DNA of 64,000 bases, taken from Hyphomicrobium sp. (GTDB taxonomy: Bacteria; Pseudomonadota; Alphaproteobacteria; Rhizobiales; Hyphomicrobiaceae). The stretch is taken from assembly GCF_003987855.1 (NCBI RefSeq), contig NZ_RXIZ01000012.1, positions 88,164-152,163 on the forward strand, given 5' to 3'. The translations under genes were made by a program, and so were the position numbers. Each line of letters starts with the position of its first letter. Position 1 is the first letter of the stretch. The notes beneath the pieces are model-generated. The model saw only the letters and a program-made list of their open reading frames with translations. It searched no databases and was not told the origin of the DNA. Shown piece by piece: positions 44,258-52,939 of the stretch.

Positions 44258-45289
44258 ATGGCTCAGAAGAAGAAAGCTCCGGTCAGCCCCAAGTCCGCAG
44301 CGAAAAGTGCCGTCCGCAAATCAATGCCTTTGAAAGTCGCCGCAAGCGCTAACAAGGTCGCGAAACCTGCTGCCAAGGCGAAGGTCGAGGCTCCGGCCAA
44401 GACCAAGCACGCCGCCCAGCAGCCCGCGCCTGCAAAGGCTGTAAAAAAGCCTGTTGCGCCGGTCGTTCAGAAGCCTGTCGCGAAAGCTGACGCTACTCCC
44501 GCCAAGAAGCCGGTGGCACCCACTCCCGTTGCTCCGCACGTTGCCGCCGCACATTTGTCGAAGGCTGCCGCTTCGGCCGCGCCGCAGCGCACCGTCGCCG
44601 TGCCCGCAAACGCCCACAAGGCCGCGAGCCAGAAGATTTCGGCACCTGTAGCCAGCGCTCAGCAGCCGGCGGCCCCTAAGGATGTCGCCGAAAAAGCTGC
44701 GGCCGCTCGTCAGATCCTGGCGGTCCAGAAGAAGCCGGTGAGCCAGCGCCACGGCTTCAAGGCCAACGAATTCGTCGTCTATCCTGCTCACGGCGTCGGC
44801 CGCATCGTCGGCATCGAAGAGCAGGAAATCGCCGGCATGTCGCTCGAACTCTTTGTCATCACCTTCGACAAGGAGAAGCTGACGCTGCGCGTGCCCACCG
44901 GTAAGCTCGCCAGCGTCGGTATGCGTAAGCTCGCCGACGAAGGCCTGGTCAAGAAGGCGATGGAAACCCTCAAGGGCCGCGCTCGCATCAAGCGCACCAT
45001 GTGGAGCCGCCGCGCGCAGGAATACGTGGCCAAGATCAACTCGGGCGATCTGATTGCGATCGCCGAAGTTGTCCGCGACCTCTATCGTTCGGAAGCTCAG
45101 CCCGAGCAGTCTTATTCAGAGCGTCAGCTCTACGAAGACGCGCTCGATCGCATGGCGCGCGAACTTGCTGCCGTTGAGAAGCTCGACGAGCGTGGTGCCG
45201 TACAGCGCATCACGGACATTCTCTCCAAGAGCGCCAAGGGCCGCCGCCTCGCTGAAAGCGAAGCCTCTGTCGAGGAAGAAGCCGCCTAA
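44258..45289 (+). CDS. carD: CarD/CdnL-type RNA polymerase-binding regulator with basic N-terminal tail
   Basis: 343 residues, twice the usual CdnL length. Residues 1 to about 160 are Lys/Ala/Pro-rich and repetitive (for example KPAAKAKVEAPAKTKHAAQ, PVAKADATPAKKPVAP), like histone H1 tails. The CarD domain begins at HGFKANEFVVYPAHGVGRIV; this Tudor-like part binds the RNAP beta subunit. A helical C-terminal domain with MWSRRAQEYVAKINSGDL and LYEDALDRMARELAAVE contacts promoter DNA at the -10 edge. CdnL stabilises open complexes at rRNA and other promoters. The tail may add nonspecific DNA binding. Confidence 0.92.
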   Translation: MAQKKKAPVSPKSAAKSAVRKSMPLKVAASANKVAKPAAKAKVEAPAKTKHAAQQPAPAKAVKKPVAPVVQKPVAKADATPAKKPVAPTPVAPHVAAAHLSKAAASAAPQRTVAVPANAHKAASQKISAPVASAQQPAAPKDVAEKAAAARQILAVQKKPVSQRHGFKANEFVVYPAHGVGRIVGIEEQEIAGMSLELFVITFDKEKLTLRVPTGKLASVGMRKLADEGLVKKAMETLKGRARIKRTMWSRRAQEYVAKINSGDLIAIAEVVRDLYRSEAQPEQSYSERQLYEDALDRMARELAAVEKLDERGAVQRITDILSKSAKGRRLAESEASVEEEAA

Positions 45290-45303
45290 GCCTCGACTTC
45301 AAG

Positions 45304-46212
45304 TCAGAGCGATTTCAAGTTTACAGCGCTCGGTTCCACACCTTCCGGTGGAGCCGGGCGCGCTTCTTTTGGGGCTGCCGGCTCGGCTGGCTGCGCATCC
45401 GTGGGCTCGAGCTGCGAAGGGTCCGCGATGTCGATCATCGGCCCGTTGCGCCGTTCGATCCAGCCGCGCACGACAACCGTCGTATTCGCCAGCGCATCGA
45501 GCGATTTGTCGAATTCCGGATTGGCGGTGAGAACCTTCTTGTCGATCCGCGCCGTAAAATCGGATCGCCAGTCGTTGCTGAAATTCAGATACGTCGCGCT
45601 TTTCGTCCGGCCCACCGATACCAGCGACCCTCGCACGCGCACGTACTTGCCACGCTGTTTCATGATCTCGGCCGGGTGCTCGGCCGGAAGTGTGCGGTAG
45701 ATGCCGTTGCTCCAAAGCCCCGCGCGCGTGCGGCGCGCTTCGGCTTCGTTCGCCATGAGTTCGCGCGCGCACGCAAAGCTGTCCGGCAAGCCGTAGGCGC
45801 GTGCGAAACCGCCTCTGAGGAGCGCACCTTGAATCCAATCCTCCCGGCCATTTTCGAGAACGAAGACGTGAGCCAATTGACGGCCATACCGGTCAGAGCG
45901 CCGTCCCGAGAACGCAAGTTTCACGCGCTTTGCCAGGACGAGGTCAGATAAGGCTTTGGTCGCGTCGATCTCAGGCGGCCAGGCTCCCGCGGCCGCGTCA
46001 GCGTCCCGCGCCCTTGGCGAAAGCGCTCCGATGAGCCTTACCGCCTTACCGTCATCGAGAACGAGAGTCTCGCCGTCGATGATGCGGGTGACGGTCCGGA
46101 TCGGCCCAGGTTCGAGTGTGCAATTCGGCGTTGTTCCTGGATCGGACGATGCAGGAGCAGGCGAGCAGAGCATCGCCACGCCGATCAGACCTATCCAAGG
46201 ACGGCTTGCCAT
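45304..46212 (-). CDS. SNase-like (thermonuclease-fold) exported protein, catalytic acids substituted
   Basis: 302 residues with a signal peptide (GLIGVAMLCSPAPASS). The SNase domain is at about 35-150: TVTRIIDGETLVLDDGKAVR, then RLIGALSPRARD where active nucleases have R-x-x-G-I-D-A-P-E, and DRYGRQLAHVFV. The Arg residues equivalent to staphylococcal R35 and R87 are present, but the D40 and E43 positions are Leu and Arg. It may therefore be a binding domain rather than an enzyme. The second half contains a KYVRVRGSLVSVGRTKSAT OB-fold-like segment. It is convergent with carD with a 14-base gap. Confidence 0.83.
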   Translation of the reverse strand: MASRPWIGLIGVAMLCSPAPASSDPGTTPNCTLEPGPIRTVTRIIDGETLVLDDGKAVRLIGALSPRARDADAAAGAWPPEIDATKALSDLVLAKRVKLAFSGRRSDRYGRQLAHVFVLENGREDWIQGALLRGGFARAYGLPDSFACARELMANEAEARRTRAGLWSNGIYRTLPAEHPAEIMKQRGKYVRVRGSLVSVGRTKSATYLNFSNDWRSDFTARIDKKVLTANPEFDKSLDALANTTVVVRGWIERRNGPMIDIADPSQLEPTDAQPAEPAAPKEARPAPPEGVEPSAVNLKSL

Positions 46213-46338
46213 GCCGAATAGAGATCACAAGCGCAGCATTCCGCCAAGGCGGGCTATGCCTGCGCTTTAGCAATCTAATGAAGGAATGAAAACATCAGTG
46301 CCGCGACGGCAAGTCTTCTGCGCCGCCGTCTGCAGCGA

Positions 46339-47034
46339 TCAGAAGCGGTGCACAAAGCCGAAGCTGAATTTGTCCATCGACGCGCTGACTTCATCGTCAT
46401 TGGACGGAAGGGAGTCGAAGTGTTCGCCGGAGAACTCGACACGCTTGTATTCAAAGCGCAGGCCGCTGTCGTTGCTCCAGAGGTATTCGATGCCACCGCC
46501 AGCGGTCCAGCCTGACAACGTGTTGGTATCGCTGACGCCCAGCGAGCGGTTCTTCACTTCCAGATTGGAGAATGCGTAACCGCCCGTGGCGTAAATCAAA
46601 GTGCGATCCATAAGTAGGAATCCGGCGCGGGCACCGACCGACCCATCGAAGTCGGCGTGAGCTTTGTAGCCAGAGACACCATCTATGCGGGAACTGTCAT
46701 TGTAGAGGAAATCGTAGCTTAGATCGGCAGTGGGACCGAAGATAAAGCCCTGGTAGCGGAAGTCGTAACCCACCAACGCGCCCAAAGTGAACCCATCTGC
46801 ATCCTTCAAGTGGCTATCGCCGAACGACATGCTGGTATAGCTGAGGATCGGTTTCCAGTAGAAACCCTCCCACGAGGCCGGCGACGGCCGCTCGTCATAA
46901 TTTGGAATGATGAGGTTATAGGGGCTGCTGAGATTGCCGAGGGGCCTTACTTCATCGGGAAGGCTCTGGGCCATTGCTGCGCCCGCCGGCAACATGAACG
47001 GTGCCAGGGCCATCGCGGCCAAAGTCTTTCTCAT
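46339..47034 (-). CDS. Outer membrane beta-barrel protein
   Basis: 231 residues from ATG 47034, which opens a signal peptide (MRKTLAAMALAPFMLPAGAA, cleavage after AMA). The mature chain alternates polar and apolar residues as in Omp25/31-type porin-like barrels: EGFYWKPILSYTSMSF, GALVGYDFRYQGFIFGPTAD, VGARAGFLLMDRTLIYATGG and the final SMDKFSFGFVHRF ending in aromatic F. An upstream ATG at 47085 lacks a signal and is rejected. Function is unknown; likely a structural surface protein. Confidence 0.82.
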   Translation of the reverse strand: MRKTLAAMALAPFMLPAGAAMAQSLPDEVRPLGNLSSPYNLIIPNYDERPSPASWEGFYWKPILSYTSMSFGDSHLKDADGFTLGALVGYDFRYQGFIFGPTADLSYDFLYNDSSRIDGVSGYKAHADFDGSVGARAGFLLMDRTLIYATGGYAFSNLEVKNRSLGVSDTNTLSGWTAGGGIEYLWSNDSGLRFEYKRVEFSGEHFDSLPSNDDEVSASMDKFSFGFVHRF

Positions 47035-47431
47035 CAGTGCAGTCCCCTCAACTGTCCCCCGGTCGAAGACCGAAGCGGAAATCACTCACACTCGCCGGTC
47101 GCAGCTTCGCCGTTTCCGGCCCGCGAGTGGTCCCTTACCTGGCCTCACTCTCCAGTATGGTTACCGTTTTGAACAGTAGGCATTTGAAAGATTTGCAGGA
47201 TTATTTCGCGGGTGTGGCCCGGCGGTCGGCAAATTGTGGATACATCAAAGCCGGAGGCTTGCGCCTGGAGCAAAGAAATGCGCCGGGCGCGGCTCCCCTG
47301 AGGAATTTGAATGTCGCGAAACCGTCGTGAGTCGCGCTTACGCATGGTGCTGCGCTTGACCTCCATCGGCGCTCACCGCATAGCTCTTGAACCCGCTGTT
47401 GCGCCGACGCGGGATCACAACGCTTGGGCGG
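47035..47431. other. Intergenic region between the barrel gene and tRNA-Arg
   Basis: 397 bases with only short shadow ORFs. A weak promoter-like TTGACC (47356-47361) with CATAGC 17 bases later lies about 47 bases before the tRNA and may serve it. I see no other structure. Confidence 0.45.
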
Positions 47432-47508
<77 letters not shown>

Positions 47509-47569
47509 ATTCGAGGCGCGTTTCAGACGCCTCTGGAGCCGCCGCCAATCTAAGGAGAGTATTGCGCGG

Positions 47570-48193
47570 ATGGCCGCCAAGATTGAGGTCACCATTGCCG
47601 ATCAAAATCCGGTGGTCCGTGCAGGTCTCGACGCGTTGATCGAACGCGACGGTCGCTTCAACGTCTGCGGCGTCCATGCGACGGGCGAAGCCCTGGTCTC
47701 CGCCTTGAAGACGCGCCCGGTCGAGATTGCCGTGGTTGGCTGGACCTTGCCCGACATGAACGGTGGCGCCGTACTGCAGCGCGTGCGTCAGGAAAAGTGG
47801 CAGACGCGGATCATCATCTACACGGGCGAGCGCTCGCACGACGTGCTTCGCCAAGCCATCAAAGGCGGCGCGTGGGGTTTCGTTTCCAAGACTGAAGATC
47901 CGCAGGTTCTGCTCGAAGCGGTCGTTTCGGTCGCGCGTGGCCGCTTGTCGCTGCCTTACGTCGACATCGACTTGCTGAATCACGATCCGCTCGAAGGTTT
48001 GACGGCGCGCGAGCGCGAGCTTCTTGCTGCGCTTGCGAACGGCTGGACGAATTTGCAGATCGCGGCGCGTATCGGCATCTCGCGCAACACGGTGAAATAT
48101 CATCTGAAAAATTTATACGATAAACTCGGTGTTTCGAACCGGGCGATGGCTGTTGCGCTGCATGTCTCCGTTAACCGTTCCGAGCAGCAGTAA
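47570..48193 (+). CDS. LuxR/NarL-type response regulator with degenerate receiver domain
   Basis: 207 residues. The receiver domain (1-125) has lost key residues: the acidic pair is D11-Q12 (IADQNPVV) and the phospho-acceptor Asp position is Gly57 (AVVGWTLPDMNGG). Thr85 and Lys107 remain. The C-terminal LuxR helix-turn-helix is intact (LTARERELLAALANGWTNLQ, ISRNTVKYHLKNLYDKLGVS). It is thus unlikely to respond to classical phosphorylation. No histidine kinase is adjacent. It lies 232 bases upstream of the serine-cycle genes on the same strand, making it a candidate regulator of them, by position only. Confidence 0.9.
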   Translation: MAAKIEVTIADQNPVVRAGLDALIERDGRFNVCGVHATGEALVSALKTRPVEIAVVGWTLPDMNGGAVLQRVRQEKWQTRIIIYTGERSHDVLRQAIKGGAWGFVSKTEDPQVLLEAVVSVARGRLSLPYVDIDLLNHDPLEGLTARERELLAALANGWTNLQIAARIGISRNTVKYHLKNLYDKLGVSNRAMAVALHVSVNRSEQQ

Positions 48194-48425
48194 AGCCCGC
48201 GCAAAATCAGAGATACAACGCTGCACAAAAGCGTAACGAGGTGGGTAGCTGAGCCTGCCCAACAGGGTGTTGATAGTTTTCCGTTCCCACCATCACTGTC
48301 CGCCTGCTAGTTAAGACTGACGCCCGCATCTGCATCGGGCGGAAGGATCAGCAAAAGCATGCCGAATTCTCTTCCCTGTTGCGCGGGAACTGTCGGCTTG
48401 GCTCAACGCAGCGTGGAGGAACGCC

Positions 48426-49646
48426 TTGAATATGATCACGCCCCATCTTTTCATTCCCGGCCCGACGACGATTCCCGATGCCGTGCGTATGGCTATGAAC
48501 CTTCCGATGGAAGACATGCGCTCGCCGGAGTTTCCGAAGTTCACGCTGCCGATCTTCGAAGACCTGAAGAAGGTTTTCAAAATGAAAGACGGCCGCGTTT
48601 TCATCTTCCCGTCATCGGGCACTGGTGCATGGGAATCGGCGATCGAGAACACGCTCGCCCCGGGCGACAAGGTTCTGATGAGCCGCTTCGGTCAGTTCTC
48701 GCTGCTTTGGGTCGATATGGCCGAGCGTCTCGGATTGAAGGTCGAGCTCTGCGATGAAGAGTGGGGCACGGGCGTACCGCTCGAAAAGTATGCCGACATC
48801 CTCGCGAAGGATAAGAACCACGAAATCAAAGCCGTCTTCGCGACGCATAACGAAACCGCGACGGGCGTGACATCGGACATCGCCGGTGTTCGCAAGGCCC
48901 TCGATGCCGCCAAGCATCCGGCTCTTCTCTTCGTCGACGGCGTCTCGTCGGTCGGCTCGCTCGAAATGCGCATGGGCGAATGGGGCGTGGACTGCTGCGT
49001 CTCGGGTTCGCAGAAGGGCTTCATGCTTCCGACCGGCCTCGGCATCCTCGCCGTCAGCCAGAAGGCGCTCGACGTCAACAAGACGGTCAACGGCCGCATG
49101 AACCGTTGCTTCTTCTCCTGGGAAGACATGATCAAGACGAACGATCTTGGCTACTTCCCCTACACGCCTGCAACGCAGCTGATCCGTGGTCTGCGCGCTT
49201 CGCTCGATCTCATCCTCGCTGAAGGCATCGACAACGTTGTCGCTCGTCATCACCGCATGGCGTCGGGCGTTCGCGCAGCTGTCGACGCCTGGGGCCTGAA
49301 GCTCTGCGCCAAGGAACCGAAGTGGCATTCCGACACCGTCTCGGCGATCCTCGTTCCTGAAGGCGCTGATGCGAATGCTGTCCTGAAGACGGCTTACTAT
49401 CGCTACAACACGTCGCTCGGAACGGGCCTCAACAAGGTCGCCGGCAAGGTGTTCCGTATCGGCCATCTCGGCGCCGTCGATGAGTTCATGATCGGTGGCG
49501 TTCTCTTCGCCGTCGAAATGGCGATGAAAGACTCCGGCATCAACGTCAAGCTTGGTTCGGGTACAGGCGCCGCCGCCGAGTACTTCTCCAAGACCGCGAC
49601 GAAGTCCGCCACGAGCGTCACGCCGGCTCAGGCAAAGGCCGCCTAA
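48426..49646 (+). CDS. sgaA: Serine-glyoxylate aminotransferase
   Basis: 406 residues from TTG 48426, which is 5 bases after a strong GGAGGA; ATG 48432 (two codons later) is the alternative. It is a class V PLP aminotransferase; the PLP lysine is K197 in VSGSQKGFMLPTG and D171 lies in LFVDGVSSVG. TPHLFIPGPTTIPDAVRMAM and MEDMRSPEFPKFT are close to the known Hyphomicrobium methylovorum enzyme. It converts serine and glyoxylate to hydroxypyruvate and glycine, the central serine-cycle step. A CGCCCG/CGGGCG stem-loop (48321-48341) sits in the leader. Confidence 0.96.
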   Translation: MNMITPHLFIPGPTTIPDAVRMAMNLPMEDMRSPEFPKFTLPIFEDLKKVFKMKDGRVFIFPSSGTGAWESAIENTLAPGDKVLMSRFGQFSLLWVDMAERLGLKVELCDEEWGTGVPLEKYADILAKDKNHEIKAVFATHNETATGVTSDIAGVRKALDAAKHPALLFVDGVSSVGSLEMRMGEWGVDCCVSGSQKGFMLPTGLGILAVSQKALDVNKTVNGRMNRCFFSWEDMIKTNDLGYFPYTPATQLIRGLRASLDLILAEGIDNVVARHHRMASGVRAAVDAWGLKLCAKEPKWHSDTVSAILVPEGADANAVLKTAYYRYNTSLGTGLNKVAGKVFRIGHLGAVDEFMIGGVLFAVEMAMKDSGINVKLGSGTGAAAEYFSKTATKSATSVTPAQAKAA

Positions 49647-49656
49647 GACTTGAGAA

Positions 49657-49682
49657 GCGCCCGGCTCGATGATGCCGGGCGC
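49657..49682 (+). terminator. Intercistronic stem-loop between sgaA and mclA
   Basis: GCGCCCGGC and GCCGGGCGC form a perfect 9-bp stem with an 8-base loop, 11 bases after the sgaA stop. No U-run follows (TCACTCGCTTCTTCG). It may cause partial termination or protect the sgaA mRNA 3' end, allowing sgaA and the downstream genes to differ in level. Confidence 0.5.
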
Positions 49683-49753
49683 TCACTCGCTTCTTCGCAT
49701 CCGTTGTTCCGAAAATAAAAACACTCGCTTCAGATCTAGGAAGGCAATTCCCA

Positions 49754-50710
49754 ATGAGCTTCTCGCAGTTCCCGCTCCGCAAACAGAGATTGCAGCGCTC
49801 CTATCTCGCGGTTCCGGGCTCCAACCCGAGCATGATCGATCGCGCCATCAAGAGCGCCGCCGACTACGTCTTTCTGGATTGCGAAGATGCCGTCGCGCCG
49901 CCGGAAAAAGAACAGGCCCGCAAGAACATCATCCAGGCTCTGAACGATCTTGACTGGAAGGGCGCAGGTAAGAGCGTCTCGGTTCGCATCAACGGCCTTG
50001 ATACGCACTATATGTATCGCGACGTCGTCGACATCGTCGAGCAGGCCGGCGCCAAGCTCGACACCATTCTCATCCCGAAGGTCGGCGTTCCCGCCGACGT
50101 CTACACGGTCGAGTGCATCGTCAGCCAGATCGAAGTTGCCAAAGGTCTAAAGAACCAGATCGGCACCGAAGCGCTGATCGAGACGCCGCTCGGCATGGCC
50201 AACGTCGAAGCAATCGCCGCTGCTCCGAGCCGCCTGGAATCGATGCACTTCGGCGTCGCTGACTATTCCGCTTTCAACAAGGCACGCACCGTCGTCATCG
50301 GCGGCCTCAACCCGGATTACCCCGGCGATCAGTGGCATTTCCCGCTCTCGCGCATGACGGTTGCTTGCCGCGCTTACGGCCTGCGTCCGATCGATGGCCC
50401 GTTCGGCGGCATCGACGATCCGGAAGGCTACAAGGCCGCCGCTCGCCGTGGCGCAGCGCTGGGCATGGAAGGCAAGTGGGCCATCCACCCCTCGCAGATC
50501 GAACTCGCCAATGAGATCTATTCGCCGACCGCCAAGGAAGTCGAGCGCGCCGAGCGCATTCTGGTCGCTCTGAAGGAAGCCGAAGCCCAGGGCAAGGGCG
50601 CCGCTTCTCTCGACGGCAAGATGATCGACGCGGCTTCCGAGAAGATGGCTCGCAACTTGCTCGTCACGGCAGCTGCGATCAAGTCGGCCGAAGCAGCCCG
50701 CGCGAAATAA
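49754..50710 (+). CDS. mclA: L-malyl-CoA lyase
   Basis: 318 residues of the CitE/HpcH superfamily. It cleaves L-malyl-CoA to acetyl-CoA and glyoxylate, regenerating the serine-cycle acceptor. SYLAVPGSNPSMIDRAI binds CoA, FLDCEDAVAPPEKEQARKN has the Mg-binding acidic residue, and TEALIETPLGMANVEAIA plus MHFGVADYSAF complete the metal site. GMEGKWAIHPSQIELAN is the C-terminal lid with the catalytic Asp supplied by a neighbour in this family. It may also act on beta-methylmalyl-CoA. mtkA follows after 41 bases. Confidence 0.95.
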   Translation: MSFSQFPLRKQRLQRSYLAVPGSNPSMIDRAIKSAADYVFLDCEDAVAPPEKEQARKNIIQALNDLDWKGAGKSVSVRINGLDTHYMYRDVVDIVEQAGAKLDTILIPKVGVPADVYTVECIVSQIEVAKGLKNQIGTEALIETPLGMANVEAIAAAPSRLESMHFGVADYSAFNKARTVVIGGLNPDYPGDQWHFPLSRMTVACRAYGLRPIDGPFGGIDDPEGYKAAARRGAALGMEGKWAIHPSQIELANEIYSPTAKEVERAERILVALKEAEAQGKGAASLDGKMIDAASEKMARNLLVTAAAIKSAEAARAK

Positions 50711-50751
50711 GAAACGCCAGGAACGTCAAATTATCCTAGGGAGGTCCTACA

Positions 50752-51918
50752 ATGGACATTCACGAATACCAGGCGAAAGAACTTCTTACGAAGTTTGGCG
50801 TGCCGATCCCGCGCGGTGGCCTGGCCTATAGCCCCGAGCAGGCAACCTACCGCGCGAGCGAGCTTGGTGGCGCTGTCGTCGTAAAGGCGCAGATCCACTC
50901 GGGCGCGCGCGGCAAGGCCGGCGGCGTAAAGCTCTGCCGCAACGAGCGTGAGATCGAGGAAGCAGCCGAGTCCATGCTTGGCCGCAAGCTCGTCACCCAC
51001 CAGACGGGACCGGCCGGTAAGCTGGTCTCGCGCCTCTACATCGAGGAAGCGACCAACATCGATCGCGAGATCTATCTTGGTTTCGTCATGGACCGCGCGT
51101 CCGAGCGCATCGTCGTCGTTGCGTCCGCCGCAGGCGGCATGGATATCGAAGAGATCTCCGCCACGCAGCCCGACACGATCATTCGCGTCACGGTCGACCC
51201 GGCCGTCGGCATGCAGCAGTTCCAGGCCCGCGAGCTTGCATTCGGTCTCGGAGTCGATCCTGAGATCGTCAACAAGCTCGTACCCGCCATCATGGGCTGC
51301 TACCGCGCGTTCCGCGACCTCGATGCGATGATGGTAGAGATCAACCCGCTCGTCATCACCAAGGAAAAGCAGGTGCTGGCGCTCGACGCAAAGATGTCGT
51401 TCGACGAGAACGCGTTGTTCCGCCGCCCGCACATCGCCGAGCTTCGCGACAAAAGCCAGGAAGATCCGCGCGAAACCTATGCCTCTGACCGCGGCCTTTC
51501 CTACGTCGGCCTAGACGGCGACATCGGCTGCATCGTCAACGGCGCCGGCCTCGCGATGGCGACGCTCGACATGATCAAGCTCGCCGGCGGTGAGCCAGCG
51601 AACTTCCTCGACATTGGCGGTGGTGCATCTCCCGAGCGCGTGACGAAATCTTTCCGCGCCGTGCTTCGCGACAAGAACGTTCGCGCCATTCTCGTGAACG
51701 TCTTTGCCGGCATCAACCGTTGCGATTGGGTTGCCAAGGGCGTCGTAGACGCTGTCAAGGAACTCAACATCACGATGCCGATCGTCGTCCGTCTCGCCGG
51801 AACGAACGTTGAGGAAGGTCGTAGGATCATCGACACCAGCGGTCTCACCGTCATCAGCGCGGACACGCTGGCAGAAGCGGCAAAGAAAGCCGTCGAAGCG
51901 GCGAAAAAAGCAGCCTAA
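50752..51918 (+). CDS. mtkA: Malate-CoA ligase (malate thiokinase) subunit beta
   Basis: 388 residues of the succinyl-CoA synthetase beta family. [20 protein letters not shown] opens the ATP-grasp domain, [19 protein letters not shown] binds ATP, and [16 protein letters not shown] binds phosphate/CoA near the C-terminus. Assignment as malate rather than succinate ligase rests on the neighbours mclA, ppc and sgaA. A GGGAGG Shine-Dalgarno lies 8 bases before the ATG. It forms a heterotetramer with MtkB. Confidence 0.94.
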   Translation: MDIHEYQAKELLTKFGVPIPRGGLAYSPEQATYRASELGGAVVVKAQIHSGARGKAGGVKLCRNEREIEEAAESMLGRKLVTHQTGPAGKLVSRLYIEEATNIDREIYLGFVMDRASERIVVVASAAGGMDIEEISATQPDTIIRVTVDPAVGMQQFQARELAFGLGVDPEIVNKLVPAIMGCYRAFRDLDAMMVEINPLVITKEKQVLALDAKMSFDENALFRRPHIAELRDKSQEDPRETYASDRGLSYVGLDGDIGCIVNGAGLAMATLDMIKLAGGEPANFLDIGGGASPERVTKSFRAVLRDKNVRAILVNVFAGINRCDWVAKGVVDAVKELNITMPIVVRLAGTNVEEGRRIIDTSGLTVISADTLAEAAKKAVEAAKKAA

Positions 51919-51936
51919 ATCCGGAGAAACGCACCA

Positions 51937-52836
51937 ATGGCTATCTTTATCAATGAAAAGACGCCGATCCTGATCCAGGGCTTCACCGGACGTATCGGCA
52001 CGTTTCACGCGCAGGAAATGATCGATTACGGCTCGAACGTCGTCGGCGGCGTGACGCCGGGCAAGGGCGGTTCGTCCCATCTCGGCCGGCCGGTGTTCAA
52101 CACCGTCAAGGGCGCTGTCGATGAGACCGGAGCTGAGGCTTCGATCGTGTTCGTGCCGCCGCCGTTCGCGGCCGACGCGATCATGGAAGCCGCCGATGCG
52201 GGCATCAAATACTGCGTCTGCATCACCGACGGTATTCCCGCCCAGGACATGATCCGCGTGAAGCGCTATATGCGCCGCTACAAGAAAGAAGGCCGCATGG
52301 TCCTGACGGGACCGAACTGCGCGGGCACCATCTCGCCAGGGAAGGCGATGCTGGGCATCATGCCGGGACATATCTACCTTCCTGGCCGCGTCGGCATTGT
52401 CGGCCGCTCGGGCACGCTGGGATATGAGGCAGCCGCGCAGATGAAGGCGCTGGGTATCGGCGTTTCGACATCGGTCGGCATCGGCGGCGACCCGATCAAC
52501 GGCTCGTCGCACCGCGACGTTCTCGAAGCCTTCGAGGCGGATCCTGAGACGGATGCCGTCCTGATGATCGGCGAGATCGGCGGACCGCAGGAGGCGGAAG
52601 CTGGCTTGTATGCCAAGGAGCACATGAAGAAGCCGGTGATTGCTTACATTGCTGGCCTGTCTGCTCCCAAGGGCCGCCGCATGGGACACGCCGGCGCCAT
52701 CGTCTCGGCATTCGGTGAATCGGCTGCTGAGAAGGTTGAGATCCTGAAGGGCTGCGGCGTCACGATTGCGCCGACGCCGTCCGAGATGGGCTCGACCATC
52801 GCCCAGGTCCTCGGCCAGATGAAAAAGGTAGCCTGA
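51937..52836 (+). CDS. mtkB: Malate-CoA ligase (malate thiokinase) subunit alpha
   Basis: 299 residues of the succinyl-CoA synthetase alpha family. The CoA-binding Rossmann part has LIQGFTGRIGTFHAQEMI and VVGGVTPGKGGSSHLG. The phospho-histidine is in APKGRRMGHAGAIVS, and VGIGGDPINGSSHRDVLEAF is conserved. It activates malate with ATP and CoA to malyl-CoA, the substrate of MclA. It follows mtkA after 18 bases. Confidence 0.95.
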   Translation: MAIFINEKTPILIQGFTGRIGTFHAQEMIDYGSNVVGGVTPGKGGSSHLGRPVFNTVKGAVDETGAEASIVFVPPPFAADAIMEAADAGIKYCVCITDGIPAQDMIRVKRYMRRYKKEGRMVLTGPNCAGTISPGKAMLGIMPGHIYLPGRVGIVGRSGTLGYEAAAQMKALGIGVSTSVGIGGDPINGSSHRDVLEAFEADPETDAVLMIGEIGGPQEAEAGLYAKEHMKKPVIAYIAGLSAPKGRRMGHAGAIVSAFGESAAEKVEILKGCGVTIAPTPSEMGSTIAQVLGQMKKVA

Positions 52837-52939
52837 GTTCCAAATTGGCCGGAGTGCGCCTTTGCCTCCGGCCATCCGCCTCGCTACATAAGAACATACG
52901 TGAGAAGTCGGTCCCCAGGAGGGACATGGAGCCTTGGTG

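Noticed and set aside
44032-44352. 106-residue plus-strand ORF before carD
   Set aside because: It overlaps the carD coding start in another frame and has no family features. The region reads better as a structured leader.
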